Of a stretch of 6,713 nucleotides of DNA, positions 1 to 6,390 are shown piece after piece (the first letter of the stretch is position 1; each line of letters opens with the position of its first letter). The DNA is taken from positions 1 to 6,713 of the forward strand of contig CANMNM010000078.1 of the NCBI GenBank assembly GCA_947499275.1. The letters run 5' to 3'. Below the pieces are notes generated by a model. That model made no database searches. It saw only the letters and a program-made list of their open reading frames with translations, and was not told the DNA's origin. The position numbers were made by a program, and so were the translations under genes. This stretch comes from Actinomycetota bacterium. Its GTDB lineage: Bacteria; Actinomycetota; Actinomycetes; S36-B12.

Positions 1-637
1 TGTGTGGGCACATACCACCGACGGAATCCGCGGTTTCATTGTTCCAACAAATTCGCCAGGTTTTACGGCGAATATCATCCATAAGAAGATGTCTTTGCGC
101 GCATCGGTCACCAGTGAGTTGGTCTTCACCGACGTCCGCCTCCCAGCCGATTCAATGCTGCCTGGGGTCAAAGGCCTCCGTGGACCACTGAGTTGTCTCA
201 ATGAAGCCCGGTTTGGAATTGCATTTGGCGCAATGGGCGCGGCTCGCGACTGCCTAGAAACCGCATTGGACTACTCGATTAATCGAATTCAATTTGACCG
301 TCCCATTGCCGGCTATCAACTCACCCAAAAAAAGTTGGCAGATATGACGTTGGAGCTCGGTAAGGGAATGCTCTTGGCTTTGCACCTGGGCCACCTAAAA
401 GACACAGTCGGAGTCTCCCCCGAACAAATTTCAATGGGGAAACTCAACAATGCGCGTGAAGCGCTCAAGATTGCACGTGAATGTCGGAGCATTCTTGGTG
501 GAAACGGCATCACTTTGGAGTACCCCATTATTCGTCACATGAATAATCTGGAGTCAGTTTTCACCTATGAAGGAACAAATGAAATGCACACCCTCGTCAT
601 TGGACATGCGCTCACGGGTATCGCAGCATTCAAGTAA
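1..637 (+). CDS. gcdH: Glutaryl-CoA dehydrogenase, C-terminal part (gene enters from the left)
   Basis: This is the last 211 residues of an acyl-CoA dehydrogenase; the 5' end lies outside the window, so the GTG at position 2 is not a start. Glutaryl-CoA dehydrogenase oxidises and decarboxylates glutaryl-CoA to crotonyl-CoA with FAD, in lysine and tryptophan breakdown. Seen in the fragment: a middle beta-domain segment (DGIRGF, then MSLRASVTSELVFTDVRLP), followed by the helical C-terminal domain with RIQFDRPIAGYQLTQKKLAD, ILGGNGI and TYEGTNEMH. The Glu of TYEGT (codon 569-571) is the expected catalytic base. The ending, GHALTGIAAF, closely resembles the mammalian and bacterial GCDH C-terminus, which favours GCDH over a general acyl-CoA dehydrogenase. 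From memory of the family (about 390-440 aa), roughly half is missing. The gene ends with TAA at 635-637 and converges on the operon from the other side across 19 bases, with no recognisable terminator between. The family is certain; the substrate is less so. Confidence 0.88.
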   Translation, partial: VWAHTTDGIRGFIVPTNSPGFTANIIHKKMSLRASVTSELVFTDVRLPADSMLPGVKGLRGPLSCLNEARFGIAFGAMGAARDCLETALDYSINRIQFDRPIAGYQLTQKKLADMTLELGKGMLLALHLGHLKDTVGVSPEQISMGKLNNAREALKIARECRSILGGNGITLEYPIIRHMNNLESVFTYEGTNEMHTLVIGHALTGIAAFK

Positions 638-656
638 AACTTATCTGCTTAAGCTG

Positions 657-1226
657 TTAGTCTGAACTTTCTGGTGATGTAGCCCTACTGGCTTTTGAAC
701 GCTTTGCCGCGTTGGTCAACGTTCGAACTAATACCCCGATAAAGACTAAGTCGAGAACCATTTGCCCCATTGCGACTGACCGTGCCGGAATCGAACTTGG
801 CGCAATATCGCCAAAACCAACTGTTGCCAGGATGGTTAGTGAGAAATACATTGAGCTAAAAGGTGTGAGAACCTCGGTAAATGCTTCTGGGTCCTGCAGT
901 GAAATCAGTGAGTAGATACTGGCAAAAATAGCTAACAGAAGAATTCCTGAGGACAACATGGCTTCACCGGCTCGAATCCCGGGGAACTGGGATTTTTGAA
1001 CGGCTCGGATCGACCGAAGGAAAAAGGCGACGTAGATCGATGCCAAAAAAATCATGCCAATGATCACACCTACCGACTGAAGGTTTTCCTCTTTCGGCGA
1101 GCGACTCAGGATGAAAGAAATAAGCAAGACCAGGCCGATGGTACGCAAAAGAGTGAAAAAAACCTCGTGAGCCAAATCCTTTTTGTCTATCTTCCTCGAT
1201 GTACCGACTTGTGGGCTCGGTGTCAT
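657..1226 (-). CDS. Small K+-channel-like membrane protein (Ion_trans_2 type, TVGFGD filter)
   Basis: A protein of 189 aa, probably a potassium-selective channel in the cytoplasmic membrane. Four hydrophobic segments are visible, at about residues 22-41, 52-70, 89-110 and 150-167. Between the last two lies a pore loop (about 122-143) with the K+ selectivity filter TVGFGD at 135-140, a GFG variant of the commoner GYG. So the C-terminal half is the usual two-helix pore module, preceded by two extra helices. The tail after the last helix is only about 22 residues and Lys/Arg/Ser-rich, so there is no RCK/TrkA regulatory domain and no voltage-sensor arginine ladder. Start choice: an in-frame ATG at 1286 lies inside the end of rlmN. 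The ATG at 1224-1226 follows the rlmN stop by 16 bases and has AAGGA (1232-1236) five bases before it, so I use it. It is the last gene of the minus-strand run. The ion carried is inferred from the filter only. Confidence 0.8.
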   Translation of the reverse strand: MTPSPQVGTSRKIDKKDLAHEVFFTLLRTIGLVLLISFILSRSPKEENLQSVGVIIGMIFLASIYVAFFLRSIRAVQKSQFPGIRAGEAMLSSGILLLAIFASIYSLISLQDPEAFTEVLTPFSSMYFSLTILATVGFGDIAPSSIPARSVAMGQMVLDLVFIGVLVRTLTNAAKRSKASRATSPESSD

Positions 1227-1231
1227 TGTTT

Positions 1232-1236
1232 TCCTT
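1232..1236 (-). promoter_or_regulatory. Ribosome binding site deciding the channel-gene start
   Basis: Reads AAGGA on the minus strand, within GCGAAGGAAAACAATG. It lies five bases before the ATG at 1224-1226 and just after the rlmN stop (1243-1245). This supports the shorter 189-residue product over the 209-residue frame that would overlap rlmN by 44 bases. Confidence 0.6.
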
Positions 1237-1242
1237 CGCTTC

Positions 1243-2343
1243 CTAATCCAATGCAGCAAGTTGGCCGCATGCCCCATCAATTTCACTGCCCCGCGTGTCC
1301 CGCACAGTGACCTGGATTCCTTCAGACTTCAAAATTCGTACGAAAGCGCGTTCATCTTCTGGGCGCGATGCCGTCCACTTAGACCCTGGCGTGGGATTCA
1401 GTGGAATGAGATTCACATGAACTAATTTCCCCTGCAGACGCTTCGCTAACAGTTTTGCACGCTCAGCTTGATCATTAATGTCCCTGATGAGCGCGTACTC
1501 GATGCTCACTCGTCGTTTCGTAACATCGGCGTATTCCCAAGCAGCGTCGAGTACTTCTTCGACCGACCAGCGGGTATTGATGGGAACCAATGTATTTCGC
1601 AATTCGTTATCGGGCGCATGCAATGAGACGGCTAATGTCAAGGGAAGACCCTCTGTTGCCAACTTTCGCATTTTGGGCACCAGTCCAACTGTTGAAACGG
1701 TCACTCCCCGGGCACTGAGTCCAAGACCAGATGGACTCGGATCAACAATCCGATGCACGGCACCCATGACCGCTGCGTAGTTGGCCATTGGTTCACCCAT
1801 GCCCATAAACACAATATTCGATACGCGACCCGGTCCTCCAGCAATCTCATTACGTGCCAGAGATTGGGCGCCGGCAAGTACTTGACCGAAAATTTCAGCT
1901 GAAGAAAGATTTCGAGTCAACCCTGCTTGACCAGTAGCACAGAATGGACAGTTCATCCCACAACCGGCCTGTGAAGAAATACAAATGGTCACCCGGGATG
2001 GATAGCGCATCAGGACGCTTTCCACTAAGGAACCGTCATGCAATTTCCACAGGGTCTTGACGGTCTCTCCGTTATCGCACTCAATTGAGCGCACAGGGTC
2101 GAGGATTTTGGGGAATAGTTCACTGCCAATCTGCAACTTGGCCGAATCCGGTATGTCACTCCACTGCCCAATATCAGTCTCAAGGTGCTCAAAAACATGC
2201 CGAGAGATTTGGTCGGCACGAAAACCCGGCATTCCCATAGCAATCAATGCTTCTTTGCGCTGGGCGACGCTCAAATCGAGAAAATGAGTGGGAGGCTTAC
2301 CCCTTTTGGGTGACTCAAAAACCAATTCTCCCGGTGCTGGCAT
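1243..2343 (-). CDS. rlmN: Dual-specificity radical SAM methyltransferase RlmN (23S rRNA A2503 / tRNA A37)
   Basis: A radical SAM enzyme of 366 aa that makes 2-methyladenosine at A2503 of 23S rRNA and at A37 of some tRNAs, acting in the cytoplasm. The [4Fe-4S]-binding CxxxCxxC motif is at residues 128-135 (AGCGMNCPFC), preceded by the conserved CISSQ. The C-terminal RDTRGSEIDGACGQLA carries Cys359, expected to be the methyl-carrying cysteine of the mechanism. GMGEP (SAM-binding strand), VSLHAPDNELRNTLVPIN and LIPLNPTPGS are all in order, and the length is normal for the family. The start ATG (2341-2343) overlaps the cdsA stop as TGATG; only a weak AGGTG lies four bases upstream, so translation is probably coupled to cdsA. 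The stop is TAG at 1243-1245. A2503 methylation supports peptide-exit-tunnel function. Cfr, the related C8 methyltransferase, is unlikely given the housekeeping operon context. Confidence 0.96.
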   Translation of the reverse strand: MPAPGELVFESPKRGKPPTHFLDLSVAQRKEALIAMGMPGFRADQISRHVFEHLETDIGQWSDIPDSAKLQIGSELFPKILDPVRSIECDNGETVKTLWKLHDGSLVESVLMRYPSRVTICISSQAGCGMNCPFCATGQAGLTRNLSSAEIFGQVLAGAQSLARNEIAGGPGRVSNIVFMGMGEPMANYAAVMGAVHRIVDPSPSGLGLSARGVTVSTVGLVPKMRKLATEGLPLTLAVSLHAPDNELRNTLVPINTRWSVEEVLDAAWEYADVTKRRVSIEYALIRDINDQAERAKLLAKRLQGKLVHVNLIPLNPTPGSKWTASRPEDERAFVRILKSEGIQVTVRDTRGSEIDGACGQLAALD

Positions 2344-3173
2344 CAGACACCTGACCCAAGAAAAATACTAAAAAGCACCCATGAAACGAATGCATTCGGG
2401 ATAAGTGAGTCCAACCTATCCATAATTCCACCATGCCCAGGGACGGTTGTTCCCATATCTTTAACTTCTAGATCTCGTTTGATAGCACTTTCGATGAAGT
2501 CTCCACCCGTTGCGCCAATTGTCATGACGAGCCCGGCGATTAAGCCCTGCCACCAAGGTGCATCAAAAATATAGATGAAGGCGAGAATTCCAACGATTGA
2601 CTGGAGCGCAATTGACCCGCCTAATCCTTCCCATGATTTCTTGGGACTGATCTGTGGCGCCATGGGATGTTTTCCGATGAAAATACCAACAACATATCCA
2701 CCGATGTCATTGGAAACAGTCAGTAGGACGAACACGAGGACCCGCCAAGGTCCATTATCTGCAGCGAGAGAGAGCATGAGAAATGCCGCCATGAATGGTA
2801 AGTACACAACGAGCAACACGGAAACACTTATGTCAGCTACAAAACCTTCGGATCCCTTTCGAAGTCGCCAGATCATGACCGACAGGATGGCTATCCCAGT
2901 TGTTGCCAGTTGCGCTTCAAACCCCCATATGTAGGCAACGCTGGGGATTACTGCCGTCGCTAAATAGACCGGAGTGCGGGCAACATGAATGCCTTTTGAT
3001 TGAAGCACCGTAACAAATTCATGGACGGCAACTAAAAGAGCCACGACGGCGACAACACCAAATAGCCATTTAATGGTGAATAGCGAGACTATTACGAGGA
3101 CAGCAAGCACGACCGCAGAAACAATGGCGGCCGGAAGGTTGCGCCCTGTCTTAATTCTGCGTTTCTCACTCAT
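2343..3173 (-). CDS. cdsA: Phosphatidate cytidylyltransferase (CDP-diacylglycerol synthase)
   Basis: An integral membrane enzyme of 276 aa converting phosphatidic acid and CTP to CDP-diacylglycerol and pyrophosphate, the entry step to phosphatidylglycerol, cardiolipin and phosphatidylinositol. The CDS signature is complete at residues 229-255 (SAIKRDLEVKDMG, then PGHGGIMDRLD). The other conserved block is also present: the Asp of SNDIGGY (156), GK at 167-168, and SPKKSWEG at 176-183. Multiple hydrophobic helices run from about residue 14 to the end; a short basic N-terminus (KRRIKTGR) precedes the first one. The start ATG follows the frr stop by three bases, and a GAGG (3182-3185) inside the frr end lies eight bases upstream of it. 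The stop TGA shares its A with the rlmN ATG. The frr-cdsA adjacency is widely conserved in bacteria. Function is confident from the signature. Confidence 0.96.
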   Translation of the reverse strand: MSEKRRIKTGRNLPAAIVSAVVLAVLVIVSLFTIKWLFGVVAVVALLVAVHEFVTVLQSKGIHVARTPVYLATAVIPSVAYIWGFEAQLATTGIAILSVMIWRLRKGSEGFVADISVSVLLVVYLPFMAAFLMLSLAADNGPWRVLVFVLLTVSNDIGGYVVGIFIGKHPMAPQISPKKSWEGLGGSIALQSIVGILAFIYIFDAPWWQGLIAGLVMTIGATGGDFIESAIKRDLEVKDMGTTVPGHGGIMDRLDSLIPNAFVSWVLFSIFLGSGV

Positions 3174-3176
3174 ACG

Positions 3177-3743
3177 TTAAACCTCGAGCAGTTCTGCTTC
3201 TTTGTTCTTGAGAATTTCATCAATGTGCTCGGTATGTTTGTGCGTTACTTCGTCGAGGCTTTTTTCTGCTCGACGTACTTCGTCTTCACCGGCAGTTCCA
3301 TCTTTTTGCATTGACTCGAGAGCCTCTTTGGCACCGCGACGGATATTGCGGATTGATATCTTGGCGTCTTCGCCTTTGGTTCGAGCGGTCTTAATGTATT
3401 CCTTTCGCCGCTCCTCCGTTAGTTGCGGCAAAGCAACTCGAATAACGTTTCCATCGCTTGTGGGATTGATTCCCAAATCGCTGTCGCGGAGCGCCTTTTC
3501 AATTGCAGCTGCAGCACCTTTGTCGTATGGAGTAATGAGAATCATGCGAGCCTCGGGAGTCACGAATGAAGCGAGTTGATTGAGCGGGGTAAATGTTCCG
3601 TAGTAGTCAACGTTGATCTTGGTGAACATTGCCGGTGTGGCTCGCCCCGTTCGAATCGTGCTGAAGTCTTCCCTCGCAACAGAAATTGCCTTGTCCATTT
3701 TTTCCGCCGCTTCGAGTAATACTACGTCGATATCGTCGCTCAT
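3177..3743 (-). CDS. frr: Ribosome recycling factor
   Basis: A 188-aa RRF that, with EF-G, splits the post-termination 70S complex. Seen: the helix-bundle domain I start (AREDFSTIRTGRATPAMF, RTGRA at 31-35), domain II strands (VDYYGTFTPLNQLASF, ARMILITPYD, GNVIRVALPQLTEERRKEY), and the return helices with IRNIRRGAKEAL at about 131-142, which contain the conserved Arg cluster for ribosome contact. Family length is about 185 aa. Start choice: two ATGs lie six bases apart. The upstream one (3747-3749) directly abuts AAGGA (3750-3754) with no spacer, while the one at 3741-3743 has a normal six-base spacer, so translation should begin MSDDID. It sits 27 bases after pyrH and three before cdsA, in the usual pyrH-frr-cdsA order. 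Confidence 0.97.
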   Translation of the reverse strand: MSDDIDVVLLEAAEKMDKAISVAREDFSTIRTGRATPAMFTKINVDYYGTFTPLNQLASFVTPEARMILITPYDKGAAAAIEKALRDSDLGINPTSDGNVIRVALPQLTEERRKEYIKTARTKGEDAKISIRNIRRGAKEALESMQKDGTAGEDEVRRAEKSLDEVTHKHTEHIDEILKNKEAELLEV

Positions 3744-3749
3744 TGTCAT

Positions 3750-3754
3750 TCCTT
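3750..3754 (-). promoter_or_regulatory. Ribosome binding site deciding the frr start
   Basis: Reads AAGGA on the minus strand in GAAAGGAATGACAATG. Spacing is zero to the first ATG and six bases to the second, so the second ATG (3741-3743) is the likely start. Confidence 0.6.
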
Positions 3755-3770
3755 TCGAAAGTGCACTGGT

Positions 3771-4550
3771 TCAGTTACTAATGAGTGTTCCAATTGCTTC
3801 GCCGCGAACAGCGCGAGCAATATTTCCCTCTTCCAACAAATTGAACACGACGATCGGAAGATCGTTGTCTTGACACAGGCTAATTGCAGTCGCGTCGGCT
3901 ACTTTAAGCCCTTGCGCCAAAACTTGAGCCGGTGTGAGCCGATCAAATTTAACGGCTTCTGGGTTGGTCCGCGGATCACTGTCATAGACGCCGTCGACAC
4001 CTTTTGCCATGAGCACGACTTCAGCGCCGATCTCGAGTGCTCGTTGAGCAGCAGTTGTGTCGGTCGAGAAATAGGGCTGTCCAAGACCAGCACCAAAGAT
4101 CACAACTCGACCCTTTTCAAGGTGCCGGATGGCCTTACGCGGAATATAGGGTTCAGCTACCTGGCCCATAGTTATTGCGGTCTGAACCCTTGTATCTATT
4201 CCTGCCTTTTCACAGAAATCTTGGAGGGCCAGACAGTTCATGACGGTCCCAAGCATGCCCATGTAATCGGCCCGAGCGCGTTCCATACCGCGTTCGGACA
4301 ACTGGGCGCCGCGGAAGTAATTACCTCCACCGATCACCACCGCAACTTCAATGCCGGAATTTACAACCGACTGGATTTGTCGGGCGATCGAAGCAACTAC
4401 GTCGGGGTCAACCCCCAGTGAACCTTCCCCGGCAAATGCTTCTCCACTGAGTTTGAGTAGTACTCGCTTCCAGCCACCCTCAGGGGCTGAAGGCCACATA
4501 TCGATCACGCCTTCAAGGGTTGATTGAACTGATGCCGAGGGCTCTTTCAC
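3771..4550 (-). CDS. pyrH: Uridylate kinase (UMP kinase)
   Basis: A cytosolic amino-acid-kinase-fold enzyme of 259 aa phosphorylating UMP to UDP with ATP, committing pyrimidines to UTP and CTP. Seen: KRVLLKLSGEAFAG near 28-41 (phosphate-binding Lys), VVIGGGNYFRG at 71-81, RADYMGMLGTVMN at 93-105, RVQTAITMGQVAEPY, GAGLGQPYFSTDT at 153-165, MAKGVDGVYDSDPR and a C-terminal GNIARAVRGEAIGTLI. The roughly 25 residues before the kinase fold exceed the E. coli enzyme but match the extension in the M. tuberculosis protein. Start choice: a TTG at 4554-4556 is only one base from the AGGAG at 4558-4562, whereas the GTG at 4548-4550 is seven bases away, so GTG is preferred. An ATG at 4497-4499, giving a shorter 242-residue form, has a poorer site and remains possible. 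Bacterial UMP kinases are commonly GTP-activated and UTP-inhibited. The stop is TGA at 3771-3773. Confidence 0.96.
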   Translation of the reverse strand: MKEPSASVQSTLEGVIDMWPSAPEGGWKRVLLKLSGEAFAGEGSLGVDPDVVASIARQIQSVVNSGIEVAVVIGGGNYFRGAQLSERGMERARADYMGMLGTVMNCLALQDFCEKAGIDTRVQTAITMGQVAEPYIPRKAIRHLEKGRVVIFGAGLGQPYFSTDTTAAQRALEIGAEVVLMAKGVDGVYDSDPRTNPEAVKFDRLTPAQVLAQGLKVADATAISLCQDNDLPIVVFNLLEEGNIARAVRGEAIGTLISN

Positions 4551-4557
4551 GCTCAAT

Positions 4558-4564
4558 CTCCTTT
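4558..4564 (-). promoter_or_regulatory. Ribosome binding site deciding the pyrH start
   Basis: A strong AAAGGAG on the minus strand, in the 30-base gap after tsf. Spacing is one base to the in-frame TTG and seven bases to the GTG (4548-4550), which selects GTG as start. Confidence 0.6.
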
Positions 4565-4580
4565 GATTGCGATCTGTGTG

Positions 4581-5396
4581 CTACTGGCCTGGTTCAAATC
4601 TCGCGAAGGCGGTAACGCTCGTTCCTGCATCAGCGAGAACTTGTGCCACCGTCTTTTTGTTGTCCGTCACACTTGACTGCTCAAGAAGAACTACGTCCTT
4701 GTAGTAGCCATTAATCCGACCTTCAACAATTTTTGGCATTGCCGCTTCAGGCTTTCCTTCTTCTTTCGCGGTCTCAGATGCAATCCGACGTTCGTTTTCC
4801 ACGACTTCTGCCGGAACTTCTTCGCGGGTGAGATACAGCGGACGCATAGCGGCGATTTGCATTGCCACACCTCTTGCGGCGACCTCGTCACCTTCATAGG
4901 CCACGAGCACACCAACCTGTGGTGGCAAATCCGATGCTCTCTTATGAAGATACAGAGCAACCGGAGCTCCAAGCACGCTGACACGACCCAATTCGACTTT
5001 TTCGCCAATTACTCCAGCGAGGTTGCTAATTGCGCTCTCGGCAGTTTCACCATTTGACAATTTAGTCGCCAAAAGGGTGTCTGCATCAGCTACCTGGTTT
5101 GCGTTAGCCGCTGAAGCAAGCTGATCCGCGAGTGTCAGAAAATCGACACTCTTAGCAACAAAGTCCGTCTCACACAACAGTTCAATGAGGGCGTTGCCTT
5201 CGGCTGCAACGATTCCATTTGATGTGGTGCGTTCGGCTCCCCGCTTTGCAGCCTTGGCTGCCCCAGAGATTCGCAATGCTTCAATCGCTTTGTCAAAATC
5301 ACCGTCTGTTTCAACAAGTGCTTTCTTGCATTCCATCATTCCTGCGGATGTTGCTTCGCGCAAACGCTTTACGTCGGCGGCGCTAATACTTGACAT
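4581..5396 (-). CDS. tsf: Elongation factor Ts
   Basis: A 271-aa guanine nucleotide exchange factor that releases GDP from EF-Tu. The N-terminal UBA-like domain begins SAADVKRLREATSAGMMECKKAL, followed by GDFDKAIEALR. The core N-subdomain has CETDFVAKS at 75-83, the motif whose Asp-Phe inserts near the EF-Tu Mg2+ site. The C-subdomain carries LGRVSVLGAPVALYLH and later PKIVEGRINGYYKDVVLLEQ with the ending VTAFARFEPG. Length equals that of actinobacterial homologues. The start is ATG at 5394-5396 with AAGGA (5408-5412) eleven bases away, a rather long spacing. The stop is TAG at 4581-4583. It follows rpsB by 59 bases in the near-universal rpsB-tsf pair. Confidence 0.97.
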   Translation of the reverse strand: MSSISAADVKRLREATSAGMMECKKALVETDGDFDKAIEALRISGAAKAAKRGAERTTSNGIVAAEGNALIELLCETDFVAKSVDFLTLADQLASAANANQVADADTLLATKLSNGETAESAISNLAGVIGEKVELGRVSVLGAPVALYLHKRASDLPPQVGVLVAYEGDEVAARGVAMQIAAMRPLYLTREEVPAEVVENERRIASETAKEEGKPEAAMPKIVEGRINGYYKDVVLLEQSSVTDNKKTVAQVLADAGTSVTAFARFEPGQ

Positions 5397-5427
5397 GTTT
5401 TTGGTTGTCCTTTTCTCAATGATCGTG

Positions 5428-5445
5428 TGGGTGTTTTTTAACCCA
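5428..5445. other. Weak inverted repeat in the rpsB-tsf gap
   Basis: TGGGT (5428-5432) and ACCCA (5441-5445) can pair around an 8-base A/T-rich loop, between the rpsB stop and the tsf ribosome binding site. No T-run follows on the minus strand, so it does not look like a classical intrinsic terminator. It sits where some bacteria have an attenuator or processing site that sets the S2:EF-Ts ratio, but a 5-bp stem can arise by chance. Confidence 0.25.
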
Positions 5446-5455
5446 TTGCGGAAAT

Positions 5456-6271
5456 TTAGTTTTCAGTTGGTGGCGTGGCGACTTCAGCAGCAGGAACTTC
5501 TGCGACTACAGCTTCTGTGCCTGCGAGCAATTCGCGTTCCCATTCGGCCAGTGGTTCGACAACCTCAGAGGTTGCTCCACCAGCACGGATCATGAGGCCT
5601 TCGGCAACAGCGTCGGCGATTACACGGGTAAGCAGTGCGACGGCGCGGATAGCATCGTCATTCCCGGGAATCGGATAGTCGACAACGTCAGGATCGCAGT
5701 TTGTGTCAAGCATCGCGATGACAGGGATTTTGAGTTTGTGCGCTTCACCAACAGCGATGTGCTCCTTGTTGGTGTCAACAATCCACACGGCACTGGGGAT
5801 TTTCACCATGTCACGGATACCACCAAGAACATGTTCCAACTTGATCTTTTCACGGCGAAGGACTAAGAGTTCCTTCTTGGTGAGATTTGATCCTGCGACG
5901 TCATCGAAGTCAATGACTTCAAGTTCCTTGAGACGCTGTAGACGCATGTGAACGGTTTGGAAGTTCGTGAGCATGCCGCCGAGCCAACGGTGATTCACAT
6001 AGGGCATACCGACGCGAGTGGCTTGATCAGCAATTGCCTCTTGGGCCTGCTTCTTTGTGCCGATGAACATGATGCTGCCACCGTGGGCAACGGTCTGCTT
6101 TACGTACTCATAGGCGTTGTCAATGTAGGACAGCGACTGCTGCAAATCGATGATGTAGATCCCATTGCGCTCGGTGAAGATAAAGCGCTTCATTTTGGGG
6201 TTCCAACGACGGGTTTGATGCCCGAAGTGAACGCCACTATCGAGTAGTTGGCGCATTGTTACTGTTGCCAT
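5456..6271 (-). CDS. rpsB: 30S ribosomal protein S2
   Basis: A 271-aa small-subunit protein that binds the 30S head-body junction on the solvent side with S1/S3/S8 neighbours. Both family signatures are visible: MRQLLDSGVHFGH near residues 6-18, and PVIAMLDTNCDPDVVDYPIP from residue 183 on, continuing to GNDDA at 203-207. Also present are RRWNPKMKRFIF, RNGIYIIDLQ, FIGTKKQAQE and HRWLGGMLTNFQT. After about residue 240 comes a Glu/Ala/Val-rich, probably disordered tail, common in actinobacteria and not part of the minimal S2 fold. The start ATG at 6269-6271 has a strong AAGGAG (6279-6284) seven bases before it. It is the first gene of the minus-strand operon, so the region from 6272 upwards should contain the promoter and leader. 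S2 represses its own operon through the mRNA leader in E. coli; whether that applies here is not shown. Confidence 0.98.
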   Translation of the reverse strand: MATVTMRQLLDSGVHFGHQTRRWNPKMKRFIFTERNGIYIIDLQQSLSYIDNAYEYVKQTVAHGGSIMFIGTKKQAQEAIADQATRVGMPYVNHRWLGGMLTNFQTVHMRLQRLKELEVIDFDDVAGSNLTKKELLVLRREKIKLEHVLGGIRDMVKIPSAVWIVDTNKEHIAVGEAHKLKIPVIAMLDTNCDPDVVDYPIPGNDDAIRAVALLTRVIADAVAEGLMIRAGGATSEVVEPLAEWERELLAGTEAVVAEVPAAEVATPPTEN

Positions 6272-6287
6272 GGTGGTACTCCTTGCA

Positions 6288-6300
6288 GGCGCACTGCGCC
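6288..6300 (-). promoter_or_regulatory. Hairpin directly before the rpsB Shine-Dalgarno
   Basis: On the minus strand GGCGC-AGT-GCGCC forms a 5-bp all-G/C stem with a 3-base loop, ending three bases before the AAGGAG at 6279-6284. An alternative pairing, GCAG-TGCGC-CTGC, uses overlapping bases. A stem so close to the ribosome site could influence initiation; this is inference from position only. Confidence 0.35.
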
Positions 6301-6306
6301 CATAAT

Positions 6307-6320
6307 GCGACTTTCGCCGC
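6307..6320 (-). promoter_or_regulatory. GNRA-loop hairpin in the rpsB leader
   Basis: The minus-strand RNA GCGGC-GAAA-GUCGC folds to a 5-bp stem (one G-U pair) closed by a GAAA tetraloop. It lies just upstream of the hairpin at 6288-6300. Another small stem, TTAC-ACCA-GTAA, is at 6337-6348. Confidence 0.3.
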
Positions 6321-6374
6321 TCACGGTTGTTCGGAATTACTGGTGTAACTCCCCTGGTGACTTCGCCCTTGCAC

Positions 6375-6390
6375 CCACAGCGAACTGTGG
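6375..6390 (-). promoter_or_regulatory. UUCG-loop hairpin in the rpsB leader
   Basis: The minus-strand RNA CCACAG-UUCG-CUGUGG is a perfect 6-bp stem with a four-base UUCG loop (closing pair G-C, so not the extra-stable C(UUCG)G form). No T-run follows, so it is not a terminator. It is the strongest local hairpin in the region. Confidence 0.4.

Noticed and set aside
1227..1286. N-terminal 20-residue extension of the channel protein starting at 1286
   Set aside because: It would overlap the rlmN 3' end by 44 bases, while a well-placed ribosome site supports the ATG at 1224-1226.
996..1310. Plus-strand frame of 104 codons opposite the channel gene and the rlmN end
   Set aside because: It is the antisense shadow of two well-supported genes, with no motif.
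3870..4421. Plus-strand frame of 183 codons opposite pyrH
   Set aside because: It lies wholly antisense to a complete, motif-rich pyrH. Its length follows from the codon pattern of that gene.
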